Made by a program: the position numbers and the translations under genes | Notes under the pieces: generated by a model | Database searches by the model: none | The model's input: the letters and a program-made list of their open reading frames with translations, nothing else | What the model was told of the DNA's origin: nothing | Assembly: GCF_963576615.1 (NCBI RefSeq) | Contig: NC_088715.1 | Span: forward strand, 51,562,007-51,626,006 | Origin: Watersipora subatra | Taxonomy: Eukaryota; Bryozoa; Gymnolaemata; Cheilostomatida; Watersiporidae | Length of the DNA stretch: 64,000 nt | Reading direction: 5' to 3' | Shown here: one piece after another, positions 41,730 through 54,965 of the stretch | How positions within the stretch are numbered: position 1 is the stretch's first letter | How the letters are laid out: the number at the start of each line of letters is the position of its first letter

Positions 41730-43068
41730 CTTAATGGTTACAGTTATAAAACATTGAGGATCGGCTGTAAAAAAAAGCTTGCACCAATTAGCAAGCCAAG
41801 AAAAGAGAATTTGTTTTGCTAAAATCTAGTAAAACAGTGCGCAGAAACACATAGGTTTTGACAAAAGTCTGCAATTCCTAGTTTATCGGCGATTTCCGTG
41901 CTTTTAAGAAATAAAGAACGGATTGTGATAGAAAGGCCAGCTTACCATAAAATGACTATGATAGCGTTTGCAGCAAGCAACAAAGTATGAACGTTATGGA
42001 TGTGGTGAATGGAGCCTGCAGCATGAAAAAAGACATATCAAAATCATGGTGAACCTTTGGAGAAGCTAATGATGGCTAAAATGAAGCAATGAGCCTGAAA
42101 AAAATTTTGATTTTGTTTGCAAAACTTGTGGTCATATAGCATGAGATTATGACTATGCAGATACCTTTAGAAAAACAAAACAAAGAAGAAAAAGTTAACA
42201 TACATCGGTAAGAAAATATAGGATCAATGGTTTATTAAAACTGTTGGTTATCAACCAATTGGGTCGATTACACATTACTCTTTCTCCCTGGTTAGTCAAA
42301 ATGGAACAACTGAACTGCCGACAGTTGAGCAACATATCGTCTTAGCCCAAGTTGAGATGACATGTTGCTTTTATCTTTTAGATTTTGTTTTTCTTTTACA
42401 GTTTTTAGATTTTATTTATCAGCAAAAATCAACTAAATTCAAATTGAAATAAATTCTTTTTTTTGAGATATAAACCAATATGCTACAAAATACGGGTTTT
42501 CTATGAGAATCAGTTAAAAAAATAAAACAGCTATTTCTCCGTAATAATCTTTTTTTAATTCCAGCCCTACTTATGCACTGTTCAGTATCTCTAATGCAGC
42601 ATAAATAGTAAAATCATTGCTTAATAAGATGGTTTGCAAGAAATACGTAAAACTACGCAGGCAATAAGGTAACTTTGGCACAGCAGGTTCGGGTGTCTAT
42701 TTTAAGTCTCCTGTTGTAAAAAAGAGGATTTGAGGTGTTATTTTTCCCAACAAATATCTGGCACAGCAGTTAAGTTGATCTAAATACAACTATATTAGTA
42801 AATGATGGGAAGAGGTATGAAGGAAAAATATTTAGACTACTAAACAAAAAAAAAACAGAATCGGCAAATTTAGAAAGGTTTGGTAGAGAACAATAGAAAA
42901 ATATAGGCCTACATGTAATTTCTAAAAAGATGGAGCAGGTTCTATTAGCTCGATTTAGCTTGTCTGTTTAATTTTATTATGAACACAAGTTCATGTCTCA
43001 CACCGCAGGTTAAGAATAGAGTTAAGATATTACGTTCATCTTGCTAAACAGTGTTCAAGTTTAACTGT
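41730..43068. other. Gene-poor stretch with possible decayed zinc-finger remnant
   Basis: 41975-42160 reads YERYGCGEWSLQHEKRHIKI and FVCKTCG, like broken C2H2 units, with stops between. Otherwise nothing supported. Confidence 0.3.
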
Positions 43069-43072
43069 TTAA

Positions 43073-43744
43073 CTCTTTCACATCCATGTACAAATTTAGC
43101 TATCGGCCTAGCGCCAGTCATTTTACCGAAAATTGCCGATATTGCTTTGTGACATGTACACAATGTTTTTTCAATTTCAAACTTTATCTAGAATGTTTTT
43201 GTTACATATTTTATTTTGCCAGAATTTTAGCCAGCATTGCTATGCAAAAAATTCAATGTATCTATACTTAAAGTGATGATAAAGCTATGTGAAGCTACAA
43301 TCGCTACGAAACTAAAACAATCCTCCACAATGTTCCTTACTCTTACAAAACTATTACTTTCACCACTATCAGAGTCAGTGCTGCTACTTTAATTATCTGT
43401 ATAATCACGAAAATCTGAATCTGAATTGGCTATAATGTCATCAACATAAGTAGTTATTTGCTTTCTTACTCGTGTAGTACTTAACAAAACATACACAAAA
43501 AATGTTCGCTTTTAGGTTGGAAATTCTCAAACAAAAATTTAGAATTGCTTTCTTTGTTTTAGGCTAATTTTATAGAGATCTTAAGACAACACTGTTGATA
43601 TCATAAAATTCCTAAAGACTGTGGGTTATGTTGTCGATGAATAATAAAATTAAGTTACTACGCAATTGCTGGGAAAGTCGCAAAAATGTGTCTACGTCAC
43701 TCGATCATAGAAAACCCATAAATGCGTCTATGGCAGAGAAAGAG
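43073..43744. mobile_element. TTAA-flanked MITE (piggyBac-like), 672 bp
   Basis: TTAA at 43069-43072 and 43745-43748. Ends CTCTTTC on the left and its exact complement GAAAGAG on the right, with partial matching inward (cat/ccat). No transposase frame. The TTAA target suggests piggyBac mobilisation, but its ends differ from those of the relic at 17.4 kb. Confidence 0.55.
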
Positions 43745-43748
43745 TTAA

Positions 43749-44256
43749 TTTTAGCAAAATTTACTTTATGATTGATGCGTCCATTTGTAAACGAATAAAA
43801 TGAGCACGGTTCATTCATAGTTAGTTGCAATCAGACTCTAGCTTTGGTTATGCATAGCCGATTAGATGAACCATGGCCAAAGCTAATTATTTAAAGCCTT
43901 TTAGAGGATTATGGTTCTTTTAGCATAGTTACAACGCGGCAGCGCTCTTGGAATAAGTAGACATAGTTACTGAAAATAAATAAAAGTTTAAACAAAGTTA
44001 TTTCATGCAAAATAATTGCCAGGATGCGCAAAACCGTGATAGAAAGTCATGGGGGATAAATCTTAGGAATTTCATAGCAGATAACAGAGAGTAGTAAATC
44101 CTCATTCACAAAATATTACCAGACAATGAGAAATACTAGACATGAGTATAATGCGACTAGGTCACAAAAAGAATGCTACAACAGCAAGTTTATTATTAAA
44201 TTCTTAAAATCTTTAATGGGAATTATTAGGCAAAGAACTGCCAAAACTTATTTTGG

Positions 44257-44290
<34 letters not shown>

Positions 44291-45284
44291 GAGCTTTGAC
44301 CAAGTTTACTGAATTAACGCTAACCATTAAAGCCAACTGTGGTTCACTAGCAATGAATTGTTAGTCAGTCCCACTCTCTCACACCAAAGACAAAAAGATC
44401 TCACAAAGTTGAAGTGTTTTATAAACGTATTTATTTTTGATTTGGAAATAAAGCAAAGGTTTGGATATCTAGGTCAAGCTGAGTTAGAAAAGATTTGGTC
44501 ATACTTCTGCAGACGAGATAGAGGAGACAAAATTTGATAAGGAATTAGTAACTTTTACAAACTCACCAAACAGTAAAAGTGACTCTGCAGAAATATTTAT
44601 GATGACAACCTTCACTAGAGTTCTCACTGTACTGTCTGTACGGGGTTAAAGAACTGAGTCCAACTGATTCAGGTTCATATTGTTTATTTGGAACCCAAAC
44701 CGTGAAAACTAAAATAAAGCGTAATATAATGACATAAAATACTTTGGTTTGTGTTTATAGAAGCTTATACCAGTAGGCAATTTGCAACAATTCCAAGCAA
44801 TATAATATCAATAAAATATATAAGTTCTATAATATGCAAATGCTACAACAATTACATGAATGATTGCTAATAATATAAATTGCATACCTCTTTGGCCTTC
44901 TACCCAGGTAAGGTAGAAGGCAATAAAAAGACTTGATTACTTGTATGTCAAACTATGACTGTTGATAAAGCGAAAATATTAAAAAACTACATGCTGCCAA
45001 CTAGCGGAGTAGCTCGTTATAAATAGGCATAGTACAAATCAGCAGAGTTTATATATACTGTTGGCTATAACATAAACAAAAATACAATTTATTGCAACAT
45101 TGCATTGCAAGAGCTTTGAATATCCCTAACTTAGCTAAAGATAAACAAAAAAGATTAAAGTGGTCAATATGATTCATAGGCAGCATCAGTACAATCTACA
45201 AGCATAGGTTATATAAACAAGCATTACTAACTAAGCTATTATATTGTCGTTAATGCGATGGTGACCACATGGCTATTCCGTAGG
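43749..45284. other. Gene-poor stretch
   Basis: A pure (TA)n tract at about 44260-44288 and no supported exon. 44886-44930 contains a short inverted repeat (tggccttctacccaggta/aggtagaaggca). Confidence 0.5.
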
Positions 45285-45292
45285 CGCTAGGT

Positions 45293-46642
45293 CAGAGGTT
45301 CCCAACCTTTTTTGGCCTAGGTACCCATTGGGAGTCATATTGCAAATAATGTACCCCTTTGGAAAACACAGTTCAATCAAGGGTATAATTGGTCTAACTT
45401 CATTAATATGACATGTGTGCATTATTGAAATGTGTTACTTTAAACAGGTAAAGAAATGTGGTATGATATGAAATTTCTATTTATTAAAATAATGATAACT
45501 ATGCGGCACAATTTTTATACATCGCAGTGTTTTGTTACTTTCCCACTTTGTTTTGGCCAGTCTAATGGGAAGGCTGTGCCTGCTTTGCATCAGTGATCTG
45601 TTTGATGTTCAGGTCAGTAACAGTTAATGAAACTCTGAGGTCGTCATCAACATTTAGTCGTGAGCGATATTTGCTTTTCATATACAGAAGTAAGGAAAAC
45701 TCTTGCTCACTCTTATAACTACTAGGAAATATGAGCAACACTTTTAAAGCTACCTCTGAAAGCTTTGGGTAGGATGTTATCAATGAGCACCAGAACTTGC
45801 TAAGAACGCAATCTTCAAATCTATCATGTGCACCAGAGTCATTAAGGTCAAGCAACTCTTCTTGCATGTCACTATCAATATCAGCTACATTTAACTTAAA
45901 TGGGTTTCTAGCCAACTTCAAATCTGTGTCATTTAAGTCAGGAAAATATTGTTGAAACTAGCAAGCCAGCTGAGAGAGGTGGTCTGCAACCAGATCTTTC
46001 ATGAATGAAATTGAATCATGTGAAGGCAATACTTCTGACAAGCTATCAAACATATCAAATGATCCAGCATTGACTTACTCCACATCTCTAGTTTGATGAT
46101 AAATGCTCTAAACTCGTCTGTAAAATCAATTATAGTGGTAGAGCTCCCTTGAAGGGATGTGTTGACAGTGTTTAATCTTAAGAAGATATCTCTCAGATAT
46201 GCAGCTTTCCATTTCCATTCTGAAGTCCTTAACTTCTCACTGAATCTTGAAGCTTTCTCAGAAGTCTGTGTAGCAAAGAAAACTGCAATCTCATCAATTA
46301 GTCCCACAAATCGATTCAAGACATTGCCTTTAGAAAGCCATCTCATTTCTGTGTAGTAAAGGAGGTTTTCATGGTCTGGATCGCAATCATGACATAACTG
46401 ACGAATCAACCTTGTGTTTAGGGCTGATGCTTGCCTAAGTTTGTCTGAATGGCAAAACTAGTTGGCTTTAAATGATACCAATAATAGCTCTATAGCAGTG
46501 GTTTCAGCAAAGTTATTAATAATTAGAGGCAAACACACTAAAAATTTGTTAAGCTTATAACTTGTATTGTACGGTATTTGTACCCCCTAGATTTCTAAAA
46601 TGTACCCCTAGGGGTACTTGTACCCCAGGTTAGGAACCCCTG
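45293..46642 (-). mobile_element. hAT transposon, internally deleted, perfect 8-bp target duplication
   Basis: CGCTAGGT at 45285-45292 and 46643-46650 flanks inverted ends CAGAGGTTCCCAACCT and (complement) CAGGGGTTCCTAACCT, the CAGxGGTTCxxAACC end typical of hAT/Charlie-like elements. Both ends carry gtacccc motifs inside. Only the C-terminal half of a transposase remains, so it cannot move itself. Orientation minus. Confidence 0.93.
45562..46409 (-). pseudogene. hAT (ZBED5/FAM200-like) transposase C-terminal remnant
   Basis: 46409-45999 reads YYTEMRWLSKGNVLNRFVGL and SEWKWKAAYLRDIF, typical of ZBED5-like hAT proteins. 45921-45562 holds the dimerisation region (YPKLSEVALKVLLIFPSSY, then SEQEFSLLLYMKSKYRSRL). 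Between them are an apparent frame change near 46000 and a TAG near 45960. The BED zinc finger and first catalytic region are absent. Confidence 0.88.
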
Positions 46643-46844
46643 CGCTAGGTGAATAAGAGTTTGTTTACTACACTAGACAAAATATGAATCAATTCCTATG
46701 GCAAAAGATGAATCTTGGTTTTTAATCTTAAACATTAATAAAGCAATGGAAATCATACAGCAAGAAAATTGGTAACAGGTCATGAAAAGGTCCTGAAAAG
46801 TGAACTTAGGACGCTGCCGAAAATTGACAAAAACTTAAAGATAA

Positions 46845-46965
46845 ACTTACAAAATTTTTTAGTAGATTTCATCAGAAAGTATCAGTATTTATTATCATTT
46901 GTGATTGTGTTTGATGTTTTTAGGTGATCTGATTGCCAGGATGTTTCAAGTTTAAACCTGAACTC
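46845..46965 (+). repeat. Fragment of the 24.5-kb dispersed repeat family
   Basis: tttagtagatttcatcagaa, then ggtgatctgattgccaggat and gtttcaag, as at 24545-24700. Abuts the 29-bp array. Confidence 0.6.
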
Positions 46966-47004
46966 TCTGAACTTGAGCTTAAACTATCTGTTAAAGCGCT
47001 CAGT

Positions 47005-47495
47005 ATATTCTCTTAACTCTCACAGCACTCAGTGTATTCTCTTAACTCTCACAGCACTCAGTATATTCTCTTAACTCTCACAGCACACAGTATATTCTCT
47101 TAACTCTCACAGCACACAGTATACTCTCTTAACTCTCACAGCACTCAGTATATTCTCTTAACTCTCACAGCACACAGTATATTCTCTTAACTCTCACAGC
47201 ACTCAGTATATTCTCTTAACTCTCACAGCACTCAGTATATTCTCTTAACTCTCACAGCACTCAGTATATTCTCTTAACTCTCACAGCACTCAGTATATTC
47301 TCTTAACTCTCACAGCACACAGTATATTCTCTTAACTCTCACAGCACACAGTATATTCTCTTAACTCTCACAGCACACAGTATATTCTCTTAACTCTCAC
47401 AGCACACAGTATATTCTCTTAACTCTCACAGCACACAGTATATTCTCTTAACTCTCACATCACTCAGTATATTCTCTTAACTCTCACAGCACACA
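47005..47495. repeat. 29-bp minisatellite, about 17 copies
   Basis: Unit cactcagtatattctcttaa plus ctctcacag, with cactca/cacaca alternatives clustered in blocks. Confidence 0.94.
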
Positions 47496-47499
47496 AATC

Positions 47500-49005
47500 G
47501 CTTTAATAAGAAACTTGCTAAGTGATTATTGTGAAGCCACTTCAGAGGCCATTTGTGTAAAATAATGATAACCAAATGACAATAATACAGCTAGAAACTC
47601 AGTAAGCCAAAACCACACTAAGCATACTGATTTCCAAGCTTCACTACAACATATAGGATTTATAGTTTAGACTTGATACAACGAATCACCCTATTTTATG
47701 TAGGCCTTCAAGTATGGAGCTAGCTGAAACATGTGTCAAACCAAGATATGCAAAGTCATTGTTACAGATTTTAAACCAATTTGTTCAGGTATCTCTAGAG
47801 AAATCAGAAATTGGCGTCCAATGGTGTTTTGAAATTCTTAAAAGTGTCAACTAAGGATTGGTGTTACATGTCTACTACTACTACTACATGTCAGTTACTA
47901 CGCTCTTTGTATTCTGTGTGTAGAAGTGTGGTTCTGTTGGCTGATCTCTATGCACAGACTAGTGATCTTTTCTAGTTGGTAGTCAAATATAGCAGCTAAT
48001 ATCGGTCGGCTTCAGTTACTCTGTTTTAGTCTTTATAGTGCATATTTATTTATGTCAAAGTTAGTACAAAAGCACTAGTTGGGAATTTGAGGTAAGGACT
48101 TTGTTTTGGTTAAACAAAGTCTGCAGATGGCAGGTGACACGCTCAAGCTACGTGAACAACTTATTGACTGAACAATCATTTGATGGAGGCAGACAAACTA
48201 AGGAATGATGACTTTCCTTTGAAATATTGGCTTGGATTTCTATTGAATGAAGTTTGTTTATGTTTTTCTTTGTGTTAGCCAATATGTTCAGTATATAGCC
48301 AGATCAATATTATTATTTTCCAAGAAACCAAATTACTTGTGCCAAAAACTTTCTCGTCTATACTAATGTCGGTTACAACCAGACAAAAAGTTTTTAGTAA
48401 AGTAGACTTCAGCTTTTATGATGCTGGAGTTTAGAAACTACGGATGAAAGAATTACTATCTCATTAAGATTAGTACAAGAGCTGTTTTTCGGCAGCATAG
48501 ACATGCTCAGTTGGCATGCTCTATGTTTTTGTTTGATAGGGGAGAATGTAAGGGCAAAGCAAAATGACTTGTGAGTGGTTTATTTGACAATGGCCAGAAC
48601 TACAGCTAATTATTCAAGCTAACAGAGGGCTTGACTGCTTCCTTATTTCTAATATTAGGTACAGCTTGGTACAGCTACAACAGTTGAAACATTTTTGTGT
48701 GAATGGAAATTTTCCCCACAAAGTTTCTAAGCTGTAAAAGTTTCTAAATATAGCAACAAAGGTCAGACAACTCTTGTAATGGTAACTTAATATCGCGGAA
48801 ATTTACGTTCAAGAGTTACAATCCTAATCAAAATTAATATTTTAGGGCCAAAATAATGTATCTGAGACATATTTTGAAAATAGGTTATTACTGATATTTA
48901 TACCAAGTACGATGTTATTTTTGAGTGTTTTAGCTGCAATCAGGTTTTGCCGATTTTAATCTAAAAATCAACTAGCAGTCATCTAAACGACATAAACAAT
49001 CTTAC
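47500..49005. other. Gene-poor stretch
   Basis: No exon, array or transposon end that I can support. Confidence 0.45.
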
Positions 49006-49009
49006 ATCG

Positions 49010-49320
49010 TAGAAAACCATTTGTACTTTCTAATAAAATCTGCTAGATATTGATGTGATCACATCTTCAGTTAGCATTTTTGTCATTTTCTCCCTGTCCA
49101 AAGCGGTTGATAAAACATTTATAGACCATATTTCAGTGCTATTTTAGGTATTAGTATGTTTTACCAATTATGATTATTTTTGGAATTTGCGGTGAGTTGA
49201 TAGCCAAGATGTTTCAAGAATAAAAATCAATAAAACTTGATCGTGACTAAAACAACCAGATCAAGCAAAAGTGTGATTATGACGCCACTAGTTGCAAAGA
49301 AACTAGTGGCGACATAATCT
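49010..49320. repeat. Dispersed repeat family copy with hairpin
   Basis: ggtgagttgatagccaagat, gtttcaagaataaaaatcaa, and a near-perfect ~19-bp hairpin gattatgacgccactagtt / aactagtggcgacataatc at 49273-49318. Confidence 0.6.
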
Positions 49321-49544
49321 TGTTAATTACCTATTAATATATTTTATATTGCATTCTAGTATACTATAATCTATTATATTATTATGTTTGAGGAAGTGGA
49401 GTGAAAGCGTTTATTTTAAGCAAAGATTTATTAGAGCGTTTACAGAACGCAAATATAGGTTTGCATAAATGCGTTTCTGGTAAAAGAACCTTCCGCTTCT
49501 TCCAAGCCAGCAGCTAATAGGGCAGTTACCAGTTAGTGTAAGTT

Positions 49545-50042
49545 TAAGCCTGCAGCTGATAGGGCAGTTGTAAGTTAGTGTTAGTGTAAGCGAGCAGCTG
49601 GTAGGATAGTTGCAAGTTAGTGTTAGTGTAAGCGAGCAGCTGATAGGGTAGTTGCAAGTTAGTGTAAATGTAAGCGAGCAGCTGATAGGGTAGTTGCAAG
49701 TTAGTGTAATTGTAAGCGAGCAGCTGATAGGGTAGTTGCAAGTTAGTGTAAATGTAAGCGAGCAGCTGATAGGGTAGTTGTAAGTTAGTGTAAATGTAAG
49801 CCAGTAGCTGGTAAGGTAGTTGCAAGTTAGTGTGATTGTAAGTGAGCAGCTGATAGGGTAATTGCAAGTTAGTGTAAATGTAAGCTAGCAGCTGATAGGG
49901 TAGTTGCAAGTTAGTGTTAGTGTAAGTGAGCAGCTGATAGGGCAGTTGCAATTTAGTGTAAATGCAAGCGAGCAGCTGATAGGGTAGTTGCAAGTTAGTG
50001 TAAATGTAAGCGAGCAGCTGATAGGGCAGTTGCAAGTTAGTG
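49545..50042. repeat. 42-bp minisatellite, about 12 copies
   Basis: Unit containing aagcgagcagctgatagggt and agttgcaagttagtgtaaat. Unit length divisible by 3 gives a 163-codon minus frame (QLPYQLLAYIYTNL per unit); no sign that it is coding. Confidence 0.94.
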
Positions 50043-50189
50043 TTAATGAGGATCCAGTTAAGGTGAGGCCATAGGTAATAACAAAATCAGTCAATTACCT
50101 TCATATGCCCTTGTCACCACAGTTGTACTGAAACTATAGCTAAGAAAATACCACATAGTTTGATTCATGTTTATAACATCCTTTTTGCC

Positions 50190-50712
50190 CTAGAAGGGTT
50201 TCTTGTAGGGAAAATACAAGCTGTTTGTTCTGTGTTTTTGCTCTTTATTATCAGCCCACGCATGAAGCTTCTCTGCATCCTTGCTCACCTTTCTAAATAA
50301 TTGATGCACATAATCTACCATGGCTGAACCATCAAAAATTGTTACATTGTTACTAGTTACTGCTTCTAAAATCACAGACCACAGGCTATGATAGTTAAAA
50401 TCTTTTGTCATCTTCTCTACCAACTACCTTTTTGGTTTAAATTTATGCTGGTTTAACAATTTACTTTAAATATGTAAAGAAATTAGTCAATGTCTTGCTA
50501 ACTTAAAAAAAATGCAAAGTTTTTAATTTTCAAAATTGAAAGGCTGCAGTTTCATTTATTGCATGCAAAAGACGACAGCTGCCTTCATCTTGTCCCTGAT
50601 CTAGCTGATTGTCCTCGGCAGATGGACGAGTTCCGGAAGTCACCACATGCCCACAACCAGACATGTCAAACAAATACTTGTAGCTGCTATTGCTTTGCAC
50701 TTGGCTGACCAT
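50190..50712 (-). other. Two short open stretches of unclear status
   Basis: 50712-50530 (MVSQVQSNSSYKYLF ... INETAAFQF) and 50423-50190 (DFNYHSLWSVILEAVTSN ... FDGSAMVDYVHQLFRKVS) have compositions closer to protein than their AT-rich surroundings. I cannot join them with convincing splice sites or recognise a family. They could be transposon remnants. Confidence 0.25.
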
Positions 50713-50714
50713 CG

Positions 50715-53700
50715 ATGTGAAGGTAAAAACAGAATGGTTAGAAGCATTTACCTAAACCCTATTTGTAAACAAGTTACTCGGTTATTGTACCAATGTACAA
50801 AACAAAATGATTATAGTTGTTGGTGATTTCTTCTTGTTAGCCTAATCCCTGCCAAGATCTTTACAAACTTACCCTGTTGGCCCTCTAAAAAGGAAAAACT
50901 AAATTTAACCTATTAATTTAATGACTACAGTACCTGTAGTATTATGAGTTTGTAACTTGTTATCACAACCGGCCTCTTTCATCTTATCACTTTCACTTGG
51001 TTTAGAGTTCATGATTACAGGAATTTTATGTTCAGTTAAGAGTACGCATGCTTTCAGTGTCAATTTACATTGATTCTTTTTCTTGCAAAAGCTTTACATA
51101 GGTCATTCATGCTAAAGAATTTACGAAAAAGGAGATTTATGCTATAGGGCATTTACTGTAATATCCTGCCCCTTTGTTACCAAAATAAACGGAGCATTCC
51201 CAGTTCATATGTTGATTATTTAATATTTTGACACTTATTCACAAAACTGGAATCTCAAAGAAGTTTTAGAAAGTGTTAAAAACAACTTTCATCGAAGTGT
51301 TTATAGTAAGATATATTTTTCATTATGATCTTGAATCTCAGCACATCAACATAGAATTCAAATATATAGATATGAAAGTTTAGCAAGTGCAGCTGTACAG
51401 GTCTTAATCAACACCGGTCTGTTGGTAAAGAGACAATGTAAATGTGCCCTTCACTTTCAGGGCATTCACTTCAAAGTTTGAGGGTATAAGAACTTTAGGG
51501 CTTTACGCTTAATAGCTCTATGCTATAGCTCAGAACTCATAGCTTTATATCTAGATTGTTGCCACCAGGTAGCTATAGCCCCATGATATTTAACACACTT
51601 GATATTTAGCTGCTAATTGCCATATCTATCAAAACATGACAGTTAATCATTTTATATATAACTCTAAAACAAATCTTTTTATGAAAATTTCTTATGAGGT
51701 CACCGAAATTGTCAAACAATGCGACATGGCTGTCCTGAGTTATTCACTTTAAGTACAGTACGCCCTCGGATTACACGATTACACGGTTATATGATTTTTT
51801 TGCCTTGCAATGCAGAACCCGCTGATTTTCTCCCTCTCCATTTCAAATATTTTCCGCCATACGAAATAAACAAAGATTTCTCTTGAAATCTAACATTGGC
51901 AGCCGATGTGCTGATTAAACCGGAATAAGAAATATGCCGAGATGCTATTGAAACCTGAAACCACTCTAACACTGAAACCTCTCTAACAATGAACGAAATC
52001 TCGATCTTGCTCAGCTCAACGCTATTTGTTATTAGTTATTGTGAATACGAAACTGGAAACAGATAAGGGATAAGGTTTTAGCAATGAAAAAGTTGAAGTT
52101 CAGTTTACTAAAATACATACTAAAACTTAGCTTTAAGTGTGTGTTTAGCAAGCTAAATTTATTTATGTTAAATCAAACATTCATTTTATATGCCTGCATC
52201 AGAAGGAAGAATTCTCTGAGGTATGTACTGCGCATATTACATTATAATGTTACATTTGATTGCAAATCATAACCACGAAATACACTAAAGTTGCTACTGG
52301 TAATTATAGTTACTAAAGTTAACATTCTATTTTGTTACTAATTATTAATATGTACAGAACATATATAACATTTTGAGGATTTTTACTAGAGGTGTTTGCG
52401 TTAGATATTTACTATTGGTGTCTATACACCTCTATATGAAATTTTCGGTTTACGATGCCAACTCTGAAAAAAATTAAAATCATATAGCAAAGGTCCCTTG
52501 CACTTAAAAACTAAAGTGTACACGAAGATAGATGCCCAGACTTATCTATTACACCTGGCTGTCATAACCCTTAGGCTACAAATGAAATGGGTTCATAATA
52601 ACAGATGGCTTCCTCATACTGGTCAGTTCATGTTTGAATAGGGTATTTTCTGTTGTTTTGTGGTTGCAGAAGAAATAACAGCTTTGCTGTAATTGGCAGT
52701 GGCAGAACTACAAGTCGTAGCAAGGCCTACTCTAGACAACATAAACTAACATACCAATACCTGGCCATGCTACTAACATAACCTTATATGAAGAGAGTCA
52801 ATAGTAAATTTTCAGCAAGTCATGAGAGTTATATAGAGCTATTCCTAATGTAAATATTAGGCACTGTGGGGCGGGTACACCTTAGCCTGTTATTCATTGC
52901 AAGAACAAAGCAAAATTCAGCTACAATTGCAAGTTTCATGCAGATCTCAAAAATCTGTTCTAGAGACAGTGAGGAGTATCAGACTCTCTTTATAAATTGA
53001 TTTATTAAAAACCTGGCAGCATCTGAGGGCTAGCTTGATCCACGCTACAATCCAAAACTTTTTATTCTGATGTGGGTTCCCCAATAATTTACTCCAATCT
53101 GGAATAGTTAGAGTAAATTTTGTAGAAATTGCAATTTAATTGCATTATATGTTATTAACGTTTCATCTCTTGAAAAGCTACAAGTGGAATGTATTTGAGC
53201 TCTTGAGTTGTCGTAAAAGGCAATCTTAGATAAATTAAGACAATTTTTACTTGACGTTCTCATTAGCATTTATATTGTTTAGTATATTTGTGTTGTTATG
53301 TTAGCGTTGTATTATTTGTACTTTATGTTTTTTGTTATAAGCAATACATACTAAAGCAAAGACTCTTGTTATAAACTTCATAATCATTCTATTTAAGCAG
53401 TTTATTGTATTTAATTTCATATTTTGAATAGGATTAAGTTTCAACTGATGTTAGATTCTATGTAAAAATCCAAAAGCATGTAACAGGCAGTCTGTAGTTA
53501 GAGTAGTTAGAGTATTGAGATTTTCCACAATTCTGTCATTCCTATTTCGAAAGTGTGTCACTAAGCAAAACTAGTGTGCGCTGCTGCGTCCTGCAAAGTA
53601 GAATTCTACATAATAAAAAACAATACTTGCATTACCAGTAACATACAAATGCTTTTTGAAACACTTATCACATGATAACACAATGTGCACACAATTCCTA

Positions 53701-54700
53701 ATTCGCATCATCCAGACAACATAGTGAATGTTATAAAATTTTGTGTTGAAGATCTTAAGACTATCGCTTAGCCGGCTGAGTATAGCATTATCATGGTTAT
53801 GGCTGTAAACCAAGAAAGCTAACCTGAAGGCTAGTAACCACTGGCATGGCATGGCAGGTGCTGTTTACACTGCGGTATCTGTAATGTTTAGTTTATAATG
53901 GCATACTCATTGGTCTACAACTCTATATAATTCTACTGCCAGTCTTTGGGTTTTGGCAACAAGAAAAGCCTTTCATCTTTACTTTTGGCAAGTTTATTCT
54001 AATACAAAGGAAAGGCCTTGGTTTCTCCAAGCTTATAGCGTGATTATGCGGGTATCAAACAATAAGACTGTATATTTATTTGAGTCTGTGTCAAGTTCAA
54101 ATTTTGCTTTATGTTGGCATATGAGTATTTACCAACTAAGTAATATTACTCCAGGCCTAAAATTATCTGCCGAAAAGCGAAAGCACCTGTGGAGCGCCAA
54201 TGGTATGAGAGTTTAATCAAAGTAATTAAATAACCAACTCATTAAAATTAATACCATTAAAAAAAACTAGCCTTGGAGGTTTTTAAATTATTTCAAATAG
54301 CAACTCGTGAAAGTTTGTCCCAATTTTTACATTTGTAATTTTTTTACAACATATAACTCTTTTACTTAATACTAGTACTGCCTATTTGTAAGTGTAAGTA
54401 TTTGTTAATACCAAAATCCTAAGGTAGATAATTCATGGTTGAAACTGAAACAATCAAACGATAAAACTTGCATTTTTAAATCTGCAATATTAGCTTTATT
54501 GCTGCATTTACCTTTTGCATTGGAAAGTATTAGATGTGTCACTAATGAAATTTAAAACCCGATAAAAATCACTTCAAATATTTCGCTTAATTTTACATTT
54601 AAAATTTATAAAGTTTAGTTATCTTTTTTATAACAAAGTTTTAAGTATTTGTAGCTTTTAAAAATTAATATTAGTTTGGCAGAAGTACTTAGTGTTTTCC
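50715..54700. other. Gene-poor stretch
   Basis: No supported exon. A possible pogo/Tigger-like end (ta-cagtacgccctcggatta) starts at 51756 without a partner. Confidence 0.4.
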
Positions 54701-54965
54701 AATCCATCGTTTTTTTTTGACGTCATCAAGTCATTTGCGCATGCGCTCATTCACGAAAAAGCCACCATTTCTGTAGAAAACGATCGTTTTTCTTTGATTT
54801 ATTAGTACTTTTAAGTGTTGTTTTGATACTATAATAGAAAATTGCAAACAGAAACATCGTTTTCAAATTATCATTGCAAAAGCTTCGTGTTTCTGACGAA
54901 AAAATCGTCTATAAAGATGGCCGAAAATGATAAAATGACGTCATGAAAAAATGAAGGATAGTTTT
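54700..54965. repeat. MITE-like segment with two TGACGTCA palindromes
   Basis: TGACGTCA occurs at about 54719 and 54940 in opposite halves of a segment with weakly inverted ends (atcc.tc.tttttt.tgacgtca). Contains gcgcatgcgc. Could be a MITE carrying CRE-like sites. Confidence 0.35.

Noticed and set aside
41975-42160. C2H2 zinc-finger gene
   Set aside because: Two finger-like stretches are broken by stops and lack complete Cys/His sets; at most a decayed remnant.
49544-50094. 163-codon minus-strand frame (QLPYQLLAYIYT repeats)
   Set aside because: Entirely the 42-bp minisatellite; no promoter, splice or composition support.
51756-51800. pogo/Tigger-like inverted-repeat end
   Set aside because: cagtacgccctcg next to TA is suggestive, but no complementary end was found downstream and no transposase remnant is visible.
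52084-52272. 62-codon Lys/Leu/Phe-rich plus-strand frame
   Set aside because: Low-complexity composition expected in AT-rich DNA; no signal peptide cleavage pattern or splice context.
53571-53852. 93-codon minus-strand frame
   Set aside because: No motif, splice sites or neighbours; AT-rich random frame.
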